NCBI GenBank assembly: GCA_038496675.1
Contig: CM076669.1
Span: 4,705,447 to 4,769,446 of the forward strand
Source: Rachycentron canadum
Taxonomy: Eukaryota > Chordata > Actinopteri > Carangiformes > Rachycentridae
Direction: 5' to 3'
DNA length: 64,000 nucleotides
The notes beneath the pieces are model-generated. The model ran no database searches. It was not told where the DNA came from and saw nothing but the letters and a program-made list of their open reading frames with translations. The translations under genes were made by a program, and so were the position numbers. Position 1 is the stretch's first letter, and each line of letters starts with the position of its first letter. Below are positions 12,761 to 28,015 of this stretch, piece after piece.

Positions 12761-14863
12761 GTGAATTGTTGTTTTTAGGCAAAGCTTAACAGCTGCTGTT
12801 ATATAGTTAAGTGAACTGAGTGTGAGGTAAAACCTACTGTACAGACATCAGAGTAGTATATACACAGATTTTTAAAAAAGAAGACATAATTAGTATTAAC
12901 ATGTTGGTGAAGCTTTGGTTTCAAAGCATTGATCACACTTAAAGTTGTACAACAAATCTGGATATGTAAGTCAGACAAAACAGACAAAGTCCCGACACTG
13001 AAGCAACCCCAAAAAATTCCACTTTGACAGATGAATAAACACAAACAGACATGACATGAAAAGCGGGCAGGAAGTGTAACCCAAGATAAACAATCAGATT
13101 TATTTTGAAAGCCCACGTGACATCATCATAACAACCTCCAGCAGCGGGCTGGCGTTAAAAATAGCAAAGACGTCAAAGCGCTGGTACATATATGTCCATG
13201 AAGTGTGCGGAGAGCATTCCCCAGATAGCGGCAGATGTACCGTAGATTGGAGCCTCGTGGGGAGTTCGCCTACACTCGCCTGATGCTTCTCACTCTAGGT
13301 GCTGGAAGCTCACCTGGGAAAAACTGATGGGAAGGTTAAAAAATGATTGTGCTTGAGGTTAAAGGGGCCACTGGGGTCTGTTTTGGCCTTACATGCGTTG
13401 TGTACATGAAGTGGTTCTTGACCCTTATCTCAGAGGCCGTGATGGAAAAAATTAGTCGGGCTTGAGGAAACAGAAAGGCCAGCAGCTGGATGTCAAGACG
13501 TGCTATTTATTGTGTTTGGTACATTCTGATTGGTCATTGGAGCTACCCAGCTATAACTGTTCCACCTGATGTATGTGAAGTGTTGCTATATAAAATAGTT
13601 TCACTATTAGCCAAGCATGACTTAAAAAAGGCAACTTCAGCATCTCCCGTTGCAGTCATGTTATTGCATTTCAACCTCATTTCTGCTTTTGCTTTGTAAA
13701 TAAAAGGAACTTTAGCACAGTTCTGCAATTGTTAGTAACATTTTAAATTTAAGAAATATCCAGTTTAAGCAGATTAAATGAGTACAGCAAGGTAGAAAAT
13801 TCCCAATCTGGGAAATCCTATCTTTCAAAATAAATCCTTCCAGCTTCTGATGCATGGAAGTCTTATTTCAGCTCAGTGAAGTCATCAGTGTCGTGTGTTG
13901 CTCTGATGTGCATGATGAGTTTGGCTAAAGCCTGGCTCTGCTCCTGCTGCTGTGCTTCACTGCTGCTGTTGAGGGAGGAAAAAAACATAAGGAAAGGGGG
14001 GGGGGGTTGAAGGAAAGAGTCCACGACATCATCTCTCCAGGCCTTTTAAGGAGCTCTCCAGTGGAGGGCTGAGAGCGCTTGCCCACTTTCCCATCAGAGC
14101 TTCCCAGCCTTGTCTCCTCAGCCCATGGGAGCAGGGAACACAGAGTGACTGAACACAGACTTATACACACCAGGAAATACAATATGGATAAAATATACTT
14201 TGAAAAAACAACCCAAAAATACTCAAACAAACAAACTGACTGAATACACTCTAAGACAGTGCTATGACATGGTGATGATTTGTTATTTGTGCTTATGAGA
14301 GAGATACATAAAACGCAAGTTGTAACATGTACTTACCATGTTGTCAAGGACACAATTCATCATCTTTTGGACATTTTAATATGTGTGCCGGCACACACAG
14401 AGTGAGGGAGAGAATGAAGGGATGCTAGTTGCTGCTAGTGATCATATTCATCATCGTATTTCCAGATGTTGTCAAGGGCCAAAGCAGGCTGGAGCTCACT
14501 GTTTCACAGCCCATCAGATAGAACGAATGCAGAGAAGAGGGAAAGGGGGAAAAGGAGCAAGAATAAAAGAGAAGGAATAAAGAGGGCTTTGGTGCAGTTG
14601 TGACCCTCTCTGGTTGTATCGCTGCTGATGTCAGCCAGGCCCTACATGGCCCCGTTCTCACCCCACTGCCACTGCCTCATACATGAACCCTGACCAGAGT
14701 CAACCCACACACACAGTCACTCACAAAGGGTGAGATGGAGGAGAATAAGTAGGGGGGAGAACAGGAGCGAGATGGAATAAGGAGGGTGATGTAGCAGATT
14801 GTGTGGGTGAGCTGAGTGTGTGTGTGTGAGTGAGTGAGTGAGATTAATCTAGGGGAAGTACCG

Positions 14864-14865
<2 letters not shown>

Positions 14866-14898
<33 letters not shown>
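14866..14898. repeat. (GT)n microsatellite
   Basis: An uninterrupted GT dinucleotide run. A short GTGA repeat lies just before it, at about 14827-14841. Confidence 0.97.
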
Positions 14899-14899
<1 letters not shown>

Positions 14900-16081
14900 C
14901 AGCACAGACAAATGGCGAGTGAAAGGCTGTTATGTTGGCAAGTTTGGCCCTGCTCGACTGCCAGATCAGCTTCATGAATTCAGCGTTTGAAGTGCAGCTC
15001 TGAGCTCCTCAACCTGCTCTGTAAACAATAAGCCCTGCTTAAATACATAATGAGGCTTTTCGAGTCAGCTGGATGGAATAATTTTGTTTTCCTGAACCAC
15101 ATCTGATGGTTTATTACTCCCCATTCAGTCCAAATAAAGTCACAGAATTTGAAGAACTACCTTTTTTTCTAAACATTTCCTGAAACATATGAGCAGTCAA
15201 AATACTGAATGCTAAATCGCACATGAAGCATCCAAGTGTAAAAGGAGGAGGTCCAGATCAAAAGGTGGACTATCATCATGGTCATTGGGTCAGGATGCGT
15301 GGAAAGGAAAATAATCCATGAAGCCTTGATCCTCTGACAAAGATTTATTCTCAAATTTCAAATAATCTAAAAAATAAGCATTGAAACATGAAGGGGCCAA
15401 ACAGACACGGGCTGCTGAATCTGAAGCAAGATTAAAGATTAAACTAATACAGTCAAGTAGTCTTATGTCCTTCTTAAAGAAATAATGATACAATACATAA
15501 GGTTCTCAGACTAACATGGACATACTATAAACTAAAGAGCATGTCAACTTCTCAATGGCCACCCCATGTAATGGTGAAAAGAGAATGAATGAATGGGAGT
15601 GAATTCCTTAAATAACCTTGTGGTGACCAGGTGAACTCTATCAGGTAGATGGGGAGTAGGTGAACAAGAGCCATGATGAGGAAAGGAAAGGAAGTGAGGT
15701 AGGTGAAGATAGGAAGAGGAAGACTGGAACAAATGAGGGAACCTTACTACACTAACCAAGTCAATTAGTTGAATAAAACTTTGTCAATGAGGTAATTTTG
15801 TTTATAGCCCCAAAAAATTAACATAGCTCTATAGATTTGATAAAGCAAAATGACCATATTTATAACTGTTTCAACAATATTGCCCCAAACACCAGATTTA
15901 ATCAAAATAATTAATAACTCAAGACTTTGTATATGTTTAGCCAAGTGAAGTTAAAACTCTGCCAGCTTGCTCATGTTACCCCTGTAACAACACTGCTCAT
16001 GGTTTCTGCATATTCTTCAACACAAGGTCAAAATGTGTACAACATGTCAAAGAAAAGTGCTTGCAAAGGAAAAGTAAGGTC

Positions 16082-16105
16082 TTTTTTTTTTTTTTTTTTT
16101 TTTTT
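16082..16105. repeat. Poly-T tract
   Basis: A homopolymer of about 24 T. Confidence 0.95.
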
Positions 16106-16964
16106 GCGGTTATTTGGATCCAGCTCTACTATTTGGGGAAAACATTGCATTCTGGGAGCGTAGACAATATGTCCGCTGCATGACTGAGCCTTCTCGCTTC
16201 TGTATTATCCCATGGCCCCAGCTCCAAGGCCAGATGGAAGTTGACAGAGCATGGGACAGCTGCAAGGCTCATAGCTATGTGGTAAATGCGTGCTGAAATA
16301 GCCAAATTAATGGAAGGGGCTCTAGTCCAAACTGGGGTTCAATACCGGGCTACATTTTAGTGCTATGAGCTGTCAGTCCAGTCGGGCAGACATCAATATT
16401 TACTGCTGCCATGGCACAGGCACAGGCAACAGGCAAAAAAAACAAGGGGCAGCGGCAGCCATTTTGGTACACCATCATTTCAAAAGATGACTTGGTGGCA
16501 GTTTCAGGAAACCTCACTTTTGGTGGCGCACTGAAGCACCACCTTGGGATTGTTGTTTCTGGGAGCGATGTTGAGCACTGAATGATCGTGTCACTACTGT
16601 TTTAAAAGTCTGATGCATGTACAACTCTCCCTAATAAAAAATGTAATCATTTAAAAATAGCAGACAAAAAAATGTGTTGCTTTCCAGTTGTCTTAGAGGG
16701 ATATTCTGTCTTATTTTGCATGTACAATTTCAAAATATGTTGAATTGCAATAAAAAGATTTGAGTGTTTCTGAATATCTTGGGACATTTCACAGGAAAAT
16801 GAGGAGATAGAGCAAACTATTTATGGATCCTTGCACAGGGATATAAAAGGTAAGACCGGTTGCCTTGAATCATATTTCTCCTGACTTGCAGATTCATGGG
16901 CCTCACAGCTGCTTTTCAGGGAAGACACTTTCCTGCCTCATGAGCTGAAAAGAGTTTTCCCCAC

Positions 16965-17126
16965 GTTGCCATGGTGACTGTACTTCTGTGTACCTCACAA
17001 AACCTTTGTGCGCCCCTCACAGCCTCGCCGCCTCCCAGTTTTAGCAGATCTTCTCCTTCTGCTCAGGGAAACTTCAATTACCGGCAACACTTCTTCAACC
17101 ACCGCAAGGCCTATTATGGTCAAATG
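16965..17126. promoter_or_regulatory. Candidate regulatory block with RFX X-box, CArG box and E-box
   Basis: The minus-strand sequence at 16965-16978 (GTCACCATGGCAAC) fits the RFX X-box consensus GTNRCCNNRGYAAC exactly. CCTATTATGG at 17110-17119 is a perfect CArG box (CC(A/T)6GG), the SRF site of many muscle genes. CAAATG (17121-17126) is an E-box immediately beside it. Function is inferred from motifs only. It could serve rps16, ppp1r12a or neither. Confidence 0.3.
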
Positions 17127-18145
17127 AGCCGCTATGGCCGGCCGGGAGCAGCATCTCCTCCCCTGTAAATCTGAGAGCGTTGTCTCATGCTCAGGGTGCT
17201 GTGACAAGACAAGGTCAAGGGGTCACACCTCCAGGTGATGTGTTTCCATAAAGCTGTGGAGAGGAAATGCACATATATGGTGTGGTCTTTATTTATTGCC
17301 AGCTCTTTTACTGGATCACTGCAGAGTCTCTTCCTTCTGCAAGCTCTGCAGCTCTTCTGAAGCAACAAAGATCAGCGTCTGCCTCTTTGAAAAATGTGGG
17401 ATTAAAGATTAGATGGGAATCTTAGGTCTTCTAAGAACATTATTATTTCATTTACCATACATAAACATAATAAGTGATAGTGTGACGGTGTGGGTGTTTC
17501 GGTCAAAGTTGCGCTGAAATACCTCCGGCCAAAGCAGTAATGTTTAACTTCAAATGGTTGAGCGGTCTGGACATTGTAAGGTGAACTTGACAGTAAGCAA
17601 CACAAAACGATTGTATGCTTTACTGGGCTGCCGAACAGAGCAGGAAATCAGGGAAGATTCAGCAAATCAGATTCAGCAGCCTTAACATGTTTCCTATGCA
17701 GATGGTGACGAGGGGGGGACCCAAGTGACCCTGTAACGAAAACATGGTTTTATCTGAAAGCTTATCATCCTGCCTGGAGTCTCCACACAGTGCTTCCTCT
17801 GTCTGCCTGACTCTGGTGTAGACATTGGCACGCTTCAGTCTATAGCTACATCCCTAAAATTTATCTGTTGGCTAATAAACTCCTTGACTTGTCACGCATT
17901 AACTGAAAGGGAAGGGACAACAAAAAGAACAGGGAGTGTTCTGAGGAAAAGAACAGACTGGGCTCCGGACTGGGTTCTTCAAGTAATGACTGTTCAATGG
18001 AGCAGGCTCCATTTGTCACTATGAGGGCATTGGGGAAAGGGTCCAAACACCAACCGTATGTCTTCATTCATTACAACACTGAACCTCAATACTCTGCGCC
18101 CACTTTATATCTGAAGGGACGCAGCCTCTTGAATGTAGAGACTAC

Positions 18146-18656
18146 TTTAAAGCTGCACTATACAATAATTCTAAATCAACAATGAATCCCATCTTGTTGT
18201 TAAAGGGCCATGGTCAAGGACAAACAGAGAATTACCTCCTAACTGCAGTTTGCCTCAGCTTTACAGGCCATTTATTGTCTTTTAAGACATTGTCTTGGCT
18301 CCAAGGCCCCAAACTTCACTGTTTTGGTTCACGCTCATTGCTCTCATCAACCTTGTTTCCAGCAACAGCTCTGATAAATGGACTGTAGACTTGCTCAGCC
18401 CCAAACAGTGATCAAACCAGTTAGCAAACATAGCTGGTAAAGATAGTGACACATTTAGTTTCCAAAGAACTATATGTTTTGTGTTAAATGAGCAAAGGTC
18501 AAAACAAAGTCACATGAAGAGTGGGTAGAAACAAAAGTTCCAAAGGTTGCTAACATGTTCACCCTGACACCTTTATAAGGCAATAGTATGTCAATATTGT
18601 GTCGACTTGTTCTGCTGCCCCTGAGTGGCCAAAAAGTGAATTAATGCTACTTTAAA
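18146..18656. mobile_element. Probable non-autonomous DNA element (MITE-like) with imperfect terminal inverted repeats
   Basis: The left end reads CTTTAAAGCTGCACTATA. The right end, reverse-complemented, reads TTTAAAGTAGCATTAATT, so the ends form an imperfect inverted repeat. The last part (CTGCTGCCCCTGAGTGGCCA, then a block ending in CTTTAAA) resembles a repeat end common in percomorph fish. No coding capacity is seen. A diverged relative may lie around 36.9-37.1 kb. Confidence 0.5.
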
Positions 18657-21270
18657 AAGTGGTAGGTGAAGGATTTGTTTTAAGCATATATAAGTCCGTG
18701 CTGTAGAAAAAAAGCAAGGTAACAGAAAAGTTTAAAGGGTAAATGTCATGGTGCCCATAAACTCACAAAATTTTAAATCGATGCTCTGATACTGACCACA
18801 ATGGTCTGAATTTGTCTGAAGAAGAGACTGGAAGAGACTTCATGATCCATCTAGAGCAACTCATCAGCAGGCAGTCCAGAGGGAAGTACACATTCCCTCT
18901 GACAATAAAAGAAGCCAGGTGCCTGTTCAGCCGTGGTCGACTCTGTAAACACCACTCTCGCTGCAGTAAATGTCAGGCATAGGTAGGCACTGCACACCGC
19001 ACACGAATCGCGTCACTGTATACAGATTCCCAAGATGCTATCTATCTTAAGTCCTTCTCTGACCCCAGAATGGCCCTGCTTCTTCTTCCCTCCTTTAAGG
19101 GTAAGACTGCGCCTTGAGGCTGACACTTTTCTTTTGTCTCCATTGTCGGGCTGCAGAATGTGTCTACTCGGGGCTCCTGATAAGTGTCCCTTGCAAGGCT
19201 CTAAAGAAGGCGCCTGGTACAGTTTTTCACCCTCACATCAGTCCAGTTGAGTCAATTACCACAAGACCTCCATTTGTTTTTGTCAACTGCACATCCATGG
19301 TGAATCCTGAGAAAGCAGGGAAGGGACCATTTAACTCCAGTTTCCTCCCACAAACTGCAGGGTCTTGTTTGCTCACATCAACATTGTGGTCAGATCAAAG
19401 ACAGTCTCTTGTGTAGGACTACAGTTTGTTATTTGGTGTCCAAACATATTCCCACTTCACCATGTCAATTCCCATTCCCATTCCTCTGACCCTCGGCCCC
19501 AAGCTGTGCTGAACCACATGATCTTTGTGGTTACACTCCACATAAGCTTAAAAATTAGGTTTGATGAAACCAAGCTGCGGTGAGTTTGTGTAGTTTGATG
19601 TGAGCTGTCAGGCGTTAATGCCAGACAAATTAATGCTCTGTAGTGATCTCTGGCAGACAGCCTCTGGTTGATGATACAACCTTGCCCCCAGCTGAGACGG
19701 CAATGATGTCACACTTAAAATTGTGCTATTTGTTTTACTAACACCAGAGGGCACTGTTGTTGTTGGGGTTTTAAAAAGTGGCTATGGGGCAGACGTGTTT
19801 AGAAGTATAATCTTAAATTATCAAATAATCATCACTTTTTATGATTTTATCAAAATTTCTAGAAGCATCCATTTAAGAGTCCTAAAATTAACAAATTGTG
19901 CTTATGTATTCTGACTCTCCCCTTTAGTTGGCAGCAGAACAGTACCACTACTTCTTCTGCTTTTTGTTGTTTAGACAGCTTCTTTTCCTCCTCTGAACAT
20001 ACAATCTATCTCTCTCGGTAGTACATCGAGAAAACCCATTCACCGCTGCATTCCCAGATGTTTCCAGATTTTCATAACACTTGTGAAAAGAACAACAGAG
20101 AGTGGGTCTTTTCATCCTCACACTAAACTGGAACCATTTCTGTTTCCAGTCAGTGACATAAGAATATGAATAGTTTATAAAGTCATCATGTTGCAACTCA
20201 CCTATTTACAAAAAGAACAGGTTACAGTTATACTGCTGTATCATATGGCAGACAGCCATTTTGGAAATACTGAGCTGCAATGCAGGTTTGTAAGACCCCA
20301 AAACTGATTAACTCAAATTAATAGTAGTGAATGAGATATAAATAAAGGCTTAAAATAAGTTTGATGTCCTAGTATTAGCATTATTTTGTACTTTATGTGT
20401 AGACTAATAGTAGTTGGAGCAGTGGTGATACACTGTGGCTGGAGTCCCAGGTTCAGTTCTTTGGATTGTTTTCAAAGCAGACATTTTCACAGGAAAAGCA
20501 CAGGAGGAATTAATAACATAAAGACTCTGTTGACTCTGTATTCCAGAGAGTCAACACACACAGTAACAGGAATTCCCCTGAGTGGAGTGCAGCTGTTATT
20601 CATGTCACACCTGTGCTTATCCAGATATGACACATTAAAATATCTACTTTAAACAAGGACTGACTAGCAAATTAAAAGACAGCAAATCCAGATGGAGTGG
20701 GTGCAGATGTGTTTCATATACATAATTTGGACATATGAGGGCAATAGATGTGTGAAGTAAAGTGTTTTGTTCTTATCCAATATCAAACATTCTCACTAAA
20801 GGGAACTTATGGCTGCATCCAAGAAAGGCCTGTGAATTCCAAAGCCCTTGGGAAAGAAATCACAGTCTAAGACATTTGTTTAGATATGCTTCAGTTAGGT
20901 ACATCAGATTGTGGAATAAATTTTAACCATAAATTTGATTCAGGACACTAATGCTTCATTGACCGGTTGCATCATTATCCAAATTGTTTAAGAAAAAAAA
21001 AATTATAAAATATATGGAATAATGTTGTTACATGTGTCACTGAAATAAAATTTTAAAAAACTGCATAAGCCACACAAAAGTAGTGACACTACTGCATGAT
21101 AACCTTTACTCTTTAAAGTAAGAAATCTAATGAGGACACTAAATGTGTGTGTCTTTAGGATAAAAAAAATCTCAGGTTCAATTTTCAGTTCAATATTTAT
21201 TGAACTTTATATTCATCTAAAAGTCCAAATAAAAATCACTGCGAAAAAAAAAAATACGGTTGTTTCTGGG

Positions 21271-21321
21271 AATAAAATACACAACTCCCAAGTTTCTTCT
21301 ACTAACAAGTGGATGTTCACG
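21271..21321 (+). promoter_or_regulatory. rps16: Possible rps16 core promoter and non-coding first exon
   Basis: An AATAAAATA TATA-like element (21271-21279) lies about 25 bp before a pyrimidine-rich CTTCT start (21296) of the 5'TOP kind expected of ribosomal protein genes. A donor-like CACG|GTAAGA follows at 21321/21322. A polypyrimidine tract ending in TTTTAG lies at 21545, four bases before the start codon, so a short non-coding exon 1 spliced to an exon starting with AAACATG is likely. A second possible start and donor exists (CTCTCC at about 21427 and GACG|GTATGT at about 21457), so the exact first exon is unresolved. Confidence 0.35.
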
Positions 21322-21548
21322 GTAAGATGGAGGTAGAGCGAGGGCAACTGTCGCAAACTCTGCCACCAAGCACATCTAAAGTGTCGTGCAGTACCCCTGA
21401 TGTTCAGCGTGTGAAACCCCGTCGGTCTCTCCGTACGGCACCCTAGCTGAAGACGGTATGTTCTTCAGCCCGATCCGACAAAATTGAATAAATTGCACTT
21501 ATTCGCTGGTCTGTAACATGTCTGTCTTGTCCTGTGTGTTTTAGAAAC

Positions 21549-23927
<2,379 letters not shown>

Positions 23928-23946
23928 TTCCCCTGTACATTTTCAT

Positions 23947-23952
23947 AATAAA
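23947..23952 (+). terminator. rps16: rps16 poly(A) signal
   Basis: A canonical AATAAA 20 nt after the rps16 stop codon. The very short 3' UTR is typical of ribosomal protein genes. Confidence 0.85.
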
Positions 23953-26832
23953 TTGGAGGAACAAAGGAACTTGTTTGTCTTTTTTTTTTTTTTTTTAATT
24001 AATAAAACTATAGATGGTTTGGTTACAGCTTCTCTCTAGTGTTTGAACAGGCAGGGGTGTTGGCATGTTGAGTTCAAATTGCTGGGTTCAACAAGTGCAG
24101 GACACTTGGGAGTCATTTTCTCATGGTGTTGTGAATCATCAGAAATAAACACTGGCTTTTACAGGGAGGTGAACTACGTCAATTTCTAACCATTCATTGT
24201 GGTCAGCTACTGTAAAGCTATGTGCAGTTGTGGGGGACTGAGCGAGGTTTTGCAGACTTATAATTATTCCAAAGTTTTAAAAAGTTGTAAGAAGGGAAAC
24301 TCTCAACCTGGATGCTGAAACAAGGCCAAGAAAGCTATTTAACCTGACCTTTTGACTGCTGGATCAGGATTAGAGAAGAGGTAAATATTACAACATAACA
24401 TCCAGGTTTTGCTCACAACCACCTGGAAGAAACATGTCTCAATGAAACATTTACCTCAGTACATGCTGATCTATGCATCACTGGGTAATATTTGCCAATA
24501 ATAGGGACCGATTTCATTCCAATTTTAGTTTGAAATTAGTATTTATATTTTGCATCTTATACTTTTTTTTGTACTTTGGCATTGGAGTGTATTTTTCAAG
24601 ATATAGGACGTGTACAGCCATTTCGATTGTCACATTAACGAGGCATCGTACAACAGGATCCTGAAAGTGATGAAGCTAAATGAAACTGAGCCCTTAATCA
24701 TTGCACTATTTAAATCTGCTAATGTGGAATTTCTTAATGGGGGGGGGGGGGCTCTTAAATGTTTTTTACCTGCCTCTAACATTAAACAGGTCTTTATAAT
24801 TTACAGTCATTTCATGAAGGTGAGTTATTGCCTCAGTTGACCAGCAGAGGGAGCCAGAAGACTGTGGTGAAAGAAGCTAAGGACATTATTCCCTCACTAG
24901 CAGCCATTAGAAAATGTACCACTGGCTTGCTGCCATTTCAGAGTCCCACAGCCAACAAATTTATGATTAATAAAAAAAGCAGACTACGATTCCTCACTGT
25001 GTCCATATTTGCCAAAATGCCTCTGAGCAAGGCATTTAAATTTTATAGTTTCTAGTCGCACTAGACTTCCCAAGCTGGACTTGTCTCAAAATCTCTCTGC
25101 AAACAACATATTGGATAAACAAACACCGCTGCAGATGTTGACTACTGTTGGCTTTGTTATTAAGGATCAGATATGGGAGCCAGGCAGCATGTTCCAACAC
25201 TGGTTGATGGATGCTTTTTCAATCAATTTCAGATGTCATTACTGTGTTTGGCGGTTTCACTGACTTCTTTTAGCCTAATCTAACCTGATAAGAATCTTGT
25301 ACTGCCAATAAATACTCATCATCTCACAATAACAGCCTATTTCCTGGCTTTCTGTGTCCTGGTTCACAGTTACATCAAATTGCAGCTTTCTTTCCTCATT
25401 TTCTGTTTCTCCCAAACAGTGCTGACGCACAAACACACCACAACAACAGGAGTGCGATGAGGTGAGCTGAGCTGAGGCCCAGATGTTGTTGGCCTCTCTG
25501 TGGGGCAGCCAGCAGCAGCCGTTCCCGCTCGGCGAGCTCCTGAGGGGGGATCAGGCCTGTTTACAGCCCTCCAATAATCAACACAGCAGGGAAGCCCACT
25601 CCCCACTGCTACTGTTGTTTACTACTGTTTATTTTTTGCCCCTGCCTACCGCATCACCTCTAAAGGCCATAATGCAACACCGGTGACACTTTGCGCGCCT
25701 GTCGAAATGGCAGTGTTTTCTGCAGCAAGGAATAATGGCTGACACTGGAGATGAGAATAATCCGGATAATAAATGTACGAGCTGCGGGGAACAGAGGCAG
25801 AAGAAGCAAAAAGCTGTGACAAAATTGTGTTTGGGATCTCTGTGATGGCAAAATTGTTCTCCAGCTCTGTTTTCTCAAAATGATGTGAGTATACCGTGGC
25901 TTTAAAAGAAACTCAGGAAAACACCTTTTTCATACAATAAATCATAGTTATAAAAAGCCTTCGAAATTATAACCTGCATTTCCAAATAAAATAACTTTAT
26001 ATAGTAGAAACTGTCTAATCAGCCACCTTTCATCAAGGGTTAATAAACTCCAACAAATGTCATTATTAGATAGGTTCATGATATTTTTTAGATTAGTTAC
26101 AAGTAAAAATTTTATTGACTCCATCAGTCAACTCCCCCTAGACCATATGACCTCTGACCTTCTAAGAGAGGGCGACAATCCAATTATAAACTCAACAATT
26201 TAATAATTTATAACTGTACATTTAAATGCTGGCTTTTACAATTGCATATGATTTACTAACTTTTGCTGATGGAATTTTAGAAAGTGAGAAATGAATAACT
26301 TAGACTAACTTATGAACATGTCAATAGTATTTTTTTTTTTTTTACAAATTAGTGATTATTATTAATAAGATCAGTAATTCCAGCTAGAGATTATTCTCAA
26401 CCTTGTCTCCTGAAATCTGCCCAAAACAACTGCTTATTACTGCACTGTAGAGCATTGATTAATGATTTATTAACTGTTAATTAAACCGTATAAACAGTTA
26501 TAAAGCATGCCTCACGAGAACGTGTTACTGGATACAAGTTATTAATTTTGTGAAAGAAACCCCTGTATAGCTGCAGGAAATTATGTGTGGTTTTAGAGCA
26601 CTGCGTGGTTTAATGTAATTTGTGGTTCCACATGTTACCCACCAAAGCTGCTTTGATTCAGAGACACTGCTGGTTAAAAGCTGACGGGCTGGGATGGTGA
26701 ATTAAGTTAATTTGAGTCACAACACAAAGGTGTCAAAAATATTTTTGCACAACAGGTCCTGTAATTCTTTCTGGTGTTTCAATCATGTCATTATGTGTGC
26801 AGGGTTTATTCCTTTATGGTTGAGTGCGCACG

Positions 26833-26858
<26 letters not shown>
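26833..26858. repeat. (CA)n microsatellite
   Basis: An uninterrupted CA dinucleotide run of about 26 bp. Confidence 0.95.
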
Positions 26859-26863
<5 letters not shown>

Positions 26864-27924
26864 CTAGCACCTGCCTTTCCTCTGTTAACACCTCTGCCCC
26901 TCTAGGTCTCCACATCACACCAACACTGAGGTGTTAGGCCAGGATGCATTTTGTCATCACTTGCACTTCATCTCCACCTCTCCTCATGACGCCTTCATGG
27001 ACACCAACTCTGCAATTAACACATATGAAAACATATGAGGAATACACCCACAGCCACTCGTATAAAAACAGACTTCATTCATTAGGCTTCAGCACATTCA
27101 TTTTCTATTTCAGCCTCCTTTCTTCAGGGGGAGGGATATTCATTAACACACGTTGACCACTGCTCTCCTCCTCCTCCTCCTCCTCCCTGCAGCGGTCAGC
27201 TCCTTGTCGAGCCTCATTGCCCTGGATGAGTAAACAACAATTGGTTGAGGGTGCCAGCGGCTGAAGATCAGGGAGTAGTAGCGGCAGCAACAAATGTTGG
27301 CTTCGCTGGAGAGGAAACGCAGCTTAGCCATGCGACGCGCCGCTGTTTGGGTCCAGAGTGATAATGAGGGGCTAGCTGCTTATCTGTTGCATTGTCCTTG
27401 AGGGGAGGTGATCTCTATGAGCATGTGTGTGGGAGTCTGAAGGAGGAGGAATGTCTCAATTGAGACTCATGCTGACTTCCTTTAATTCTTTGATTTAGAG
27501 TTGTGAAGCTTTTTAAAATACTTAAGTTTTAGGAAATAATCATGTTTTTCTACAATTCCCATCGCTTTATGTAGCAATGTCTCCTAATTAATCAGTGTTG
27601 AATAGCTGAACTAAACAATGATTTGATTAATAGACGAACAGAGAACAGATATACATAATTATATATATATATATTTTTTTTTTTCCTTAATTTTTTTTTT
27701 TTATAAATCCAAAGCATTTGATGTTTCCAGCTCCTTAACTCTGAAGGTCTTTTGGTTTTCGGCTTTCTCCATTTTCAATCGTTGTAAATGAAATATGGAG
27801 ATCAATACGGGTTACAATTTGGGTCCTGGACTCTTGGTCAGACACAACAAGCAATTTAACCTTGGACTCTGGGAACGTGTGATGGCCATTTTCCAGCTGC
27901 TCGCATGGATTTTATTACACTGAA

Positions 27925-28015
27925 CAGAGCTGAACTAGCTGTTTGCCATTGTTTCCAGTCTTTATGATAAGCTATGCTAAGCTAAGCTAACAGCCCCAGC
28001 TATAAATTCAGCATA
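27925..28015 (-). repeat. Dispersed repeat, family B, inverted copy
   Basis: Reverse-complemented, it reads GTTAGCTTAGCTTAGCATAG followed by AAAGACTGGAAACAATGG and a CAGCTAGTTC block. This is the same word order as the 12.64-kb copy. Confidence 0.5.

Larger units (their letters stand above)
3001..21270. other. Intergenic region between ppp1r12a and rps16, no recognisable gene
   Basis: About 18 kb in which I recognise no protein, rRNA or tRNA gene. Open frames are short (up to 137 codons, minus 11597-12010) and match no family I know. The region holds TTTTC/TTTTG repeats near 4.0 kb, a 20-bp tandem duplication at 8.24 kb, copies of dispersed repeats (9.88, 12.44, 12.64 and 18.15 kb) and GT repeats (14.87 kb). 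A motif-rich block at 16.96-17.17 kb is described separately. Confidence 0.6.

Noticed and set aside
16330..16360. B-box-like GGGTTCAATACCGGG
   Set aside because: No matching A-box or acceptor stem nearby; at most a fragment of an old SINE.
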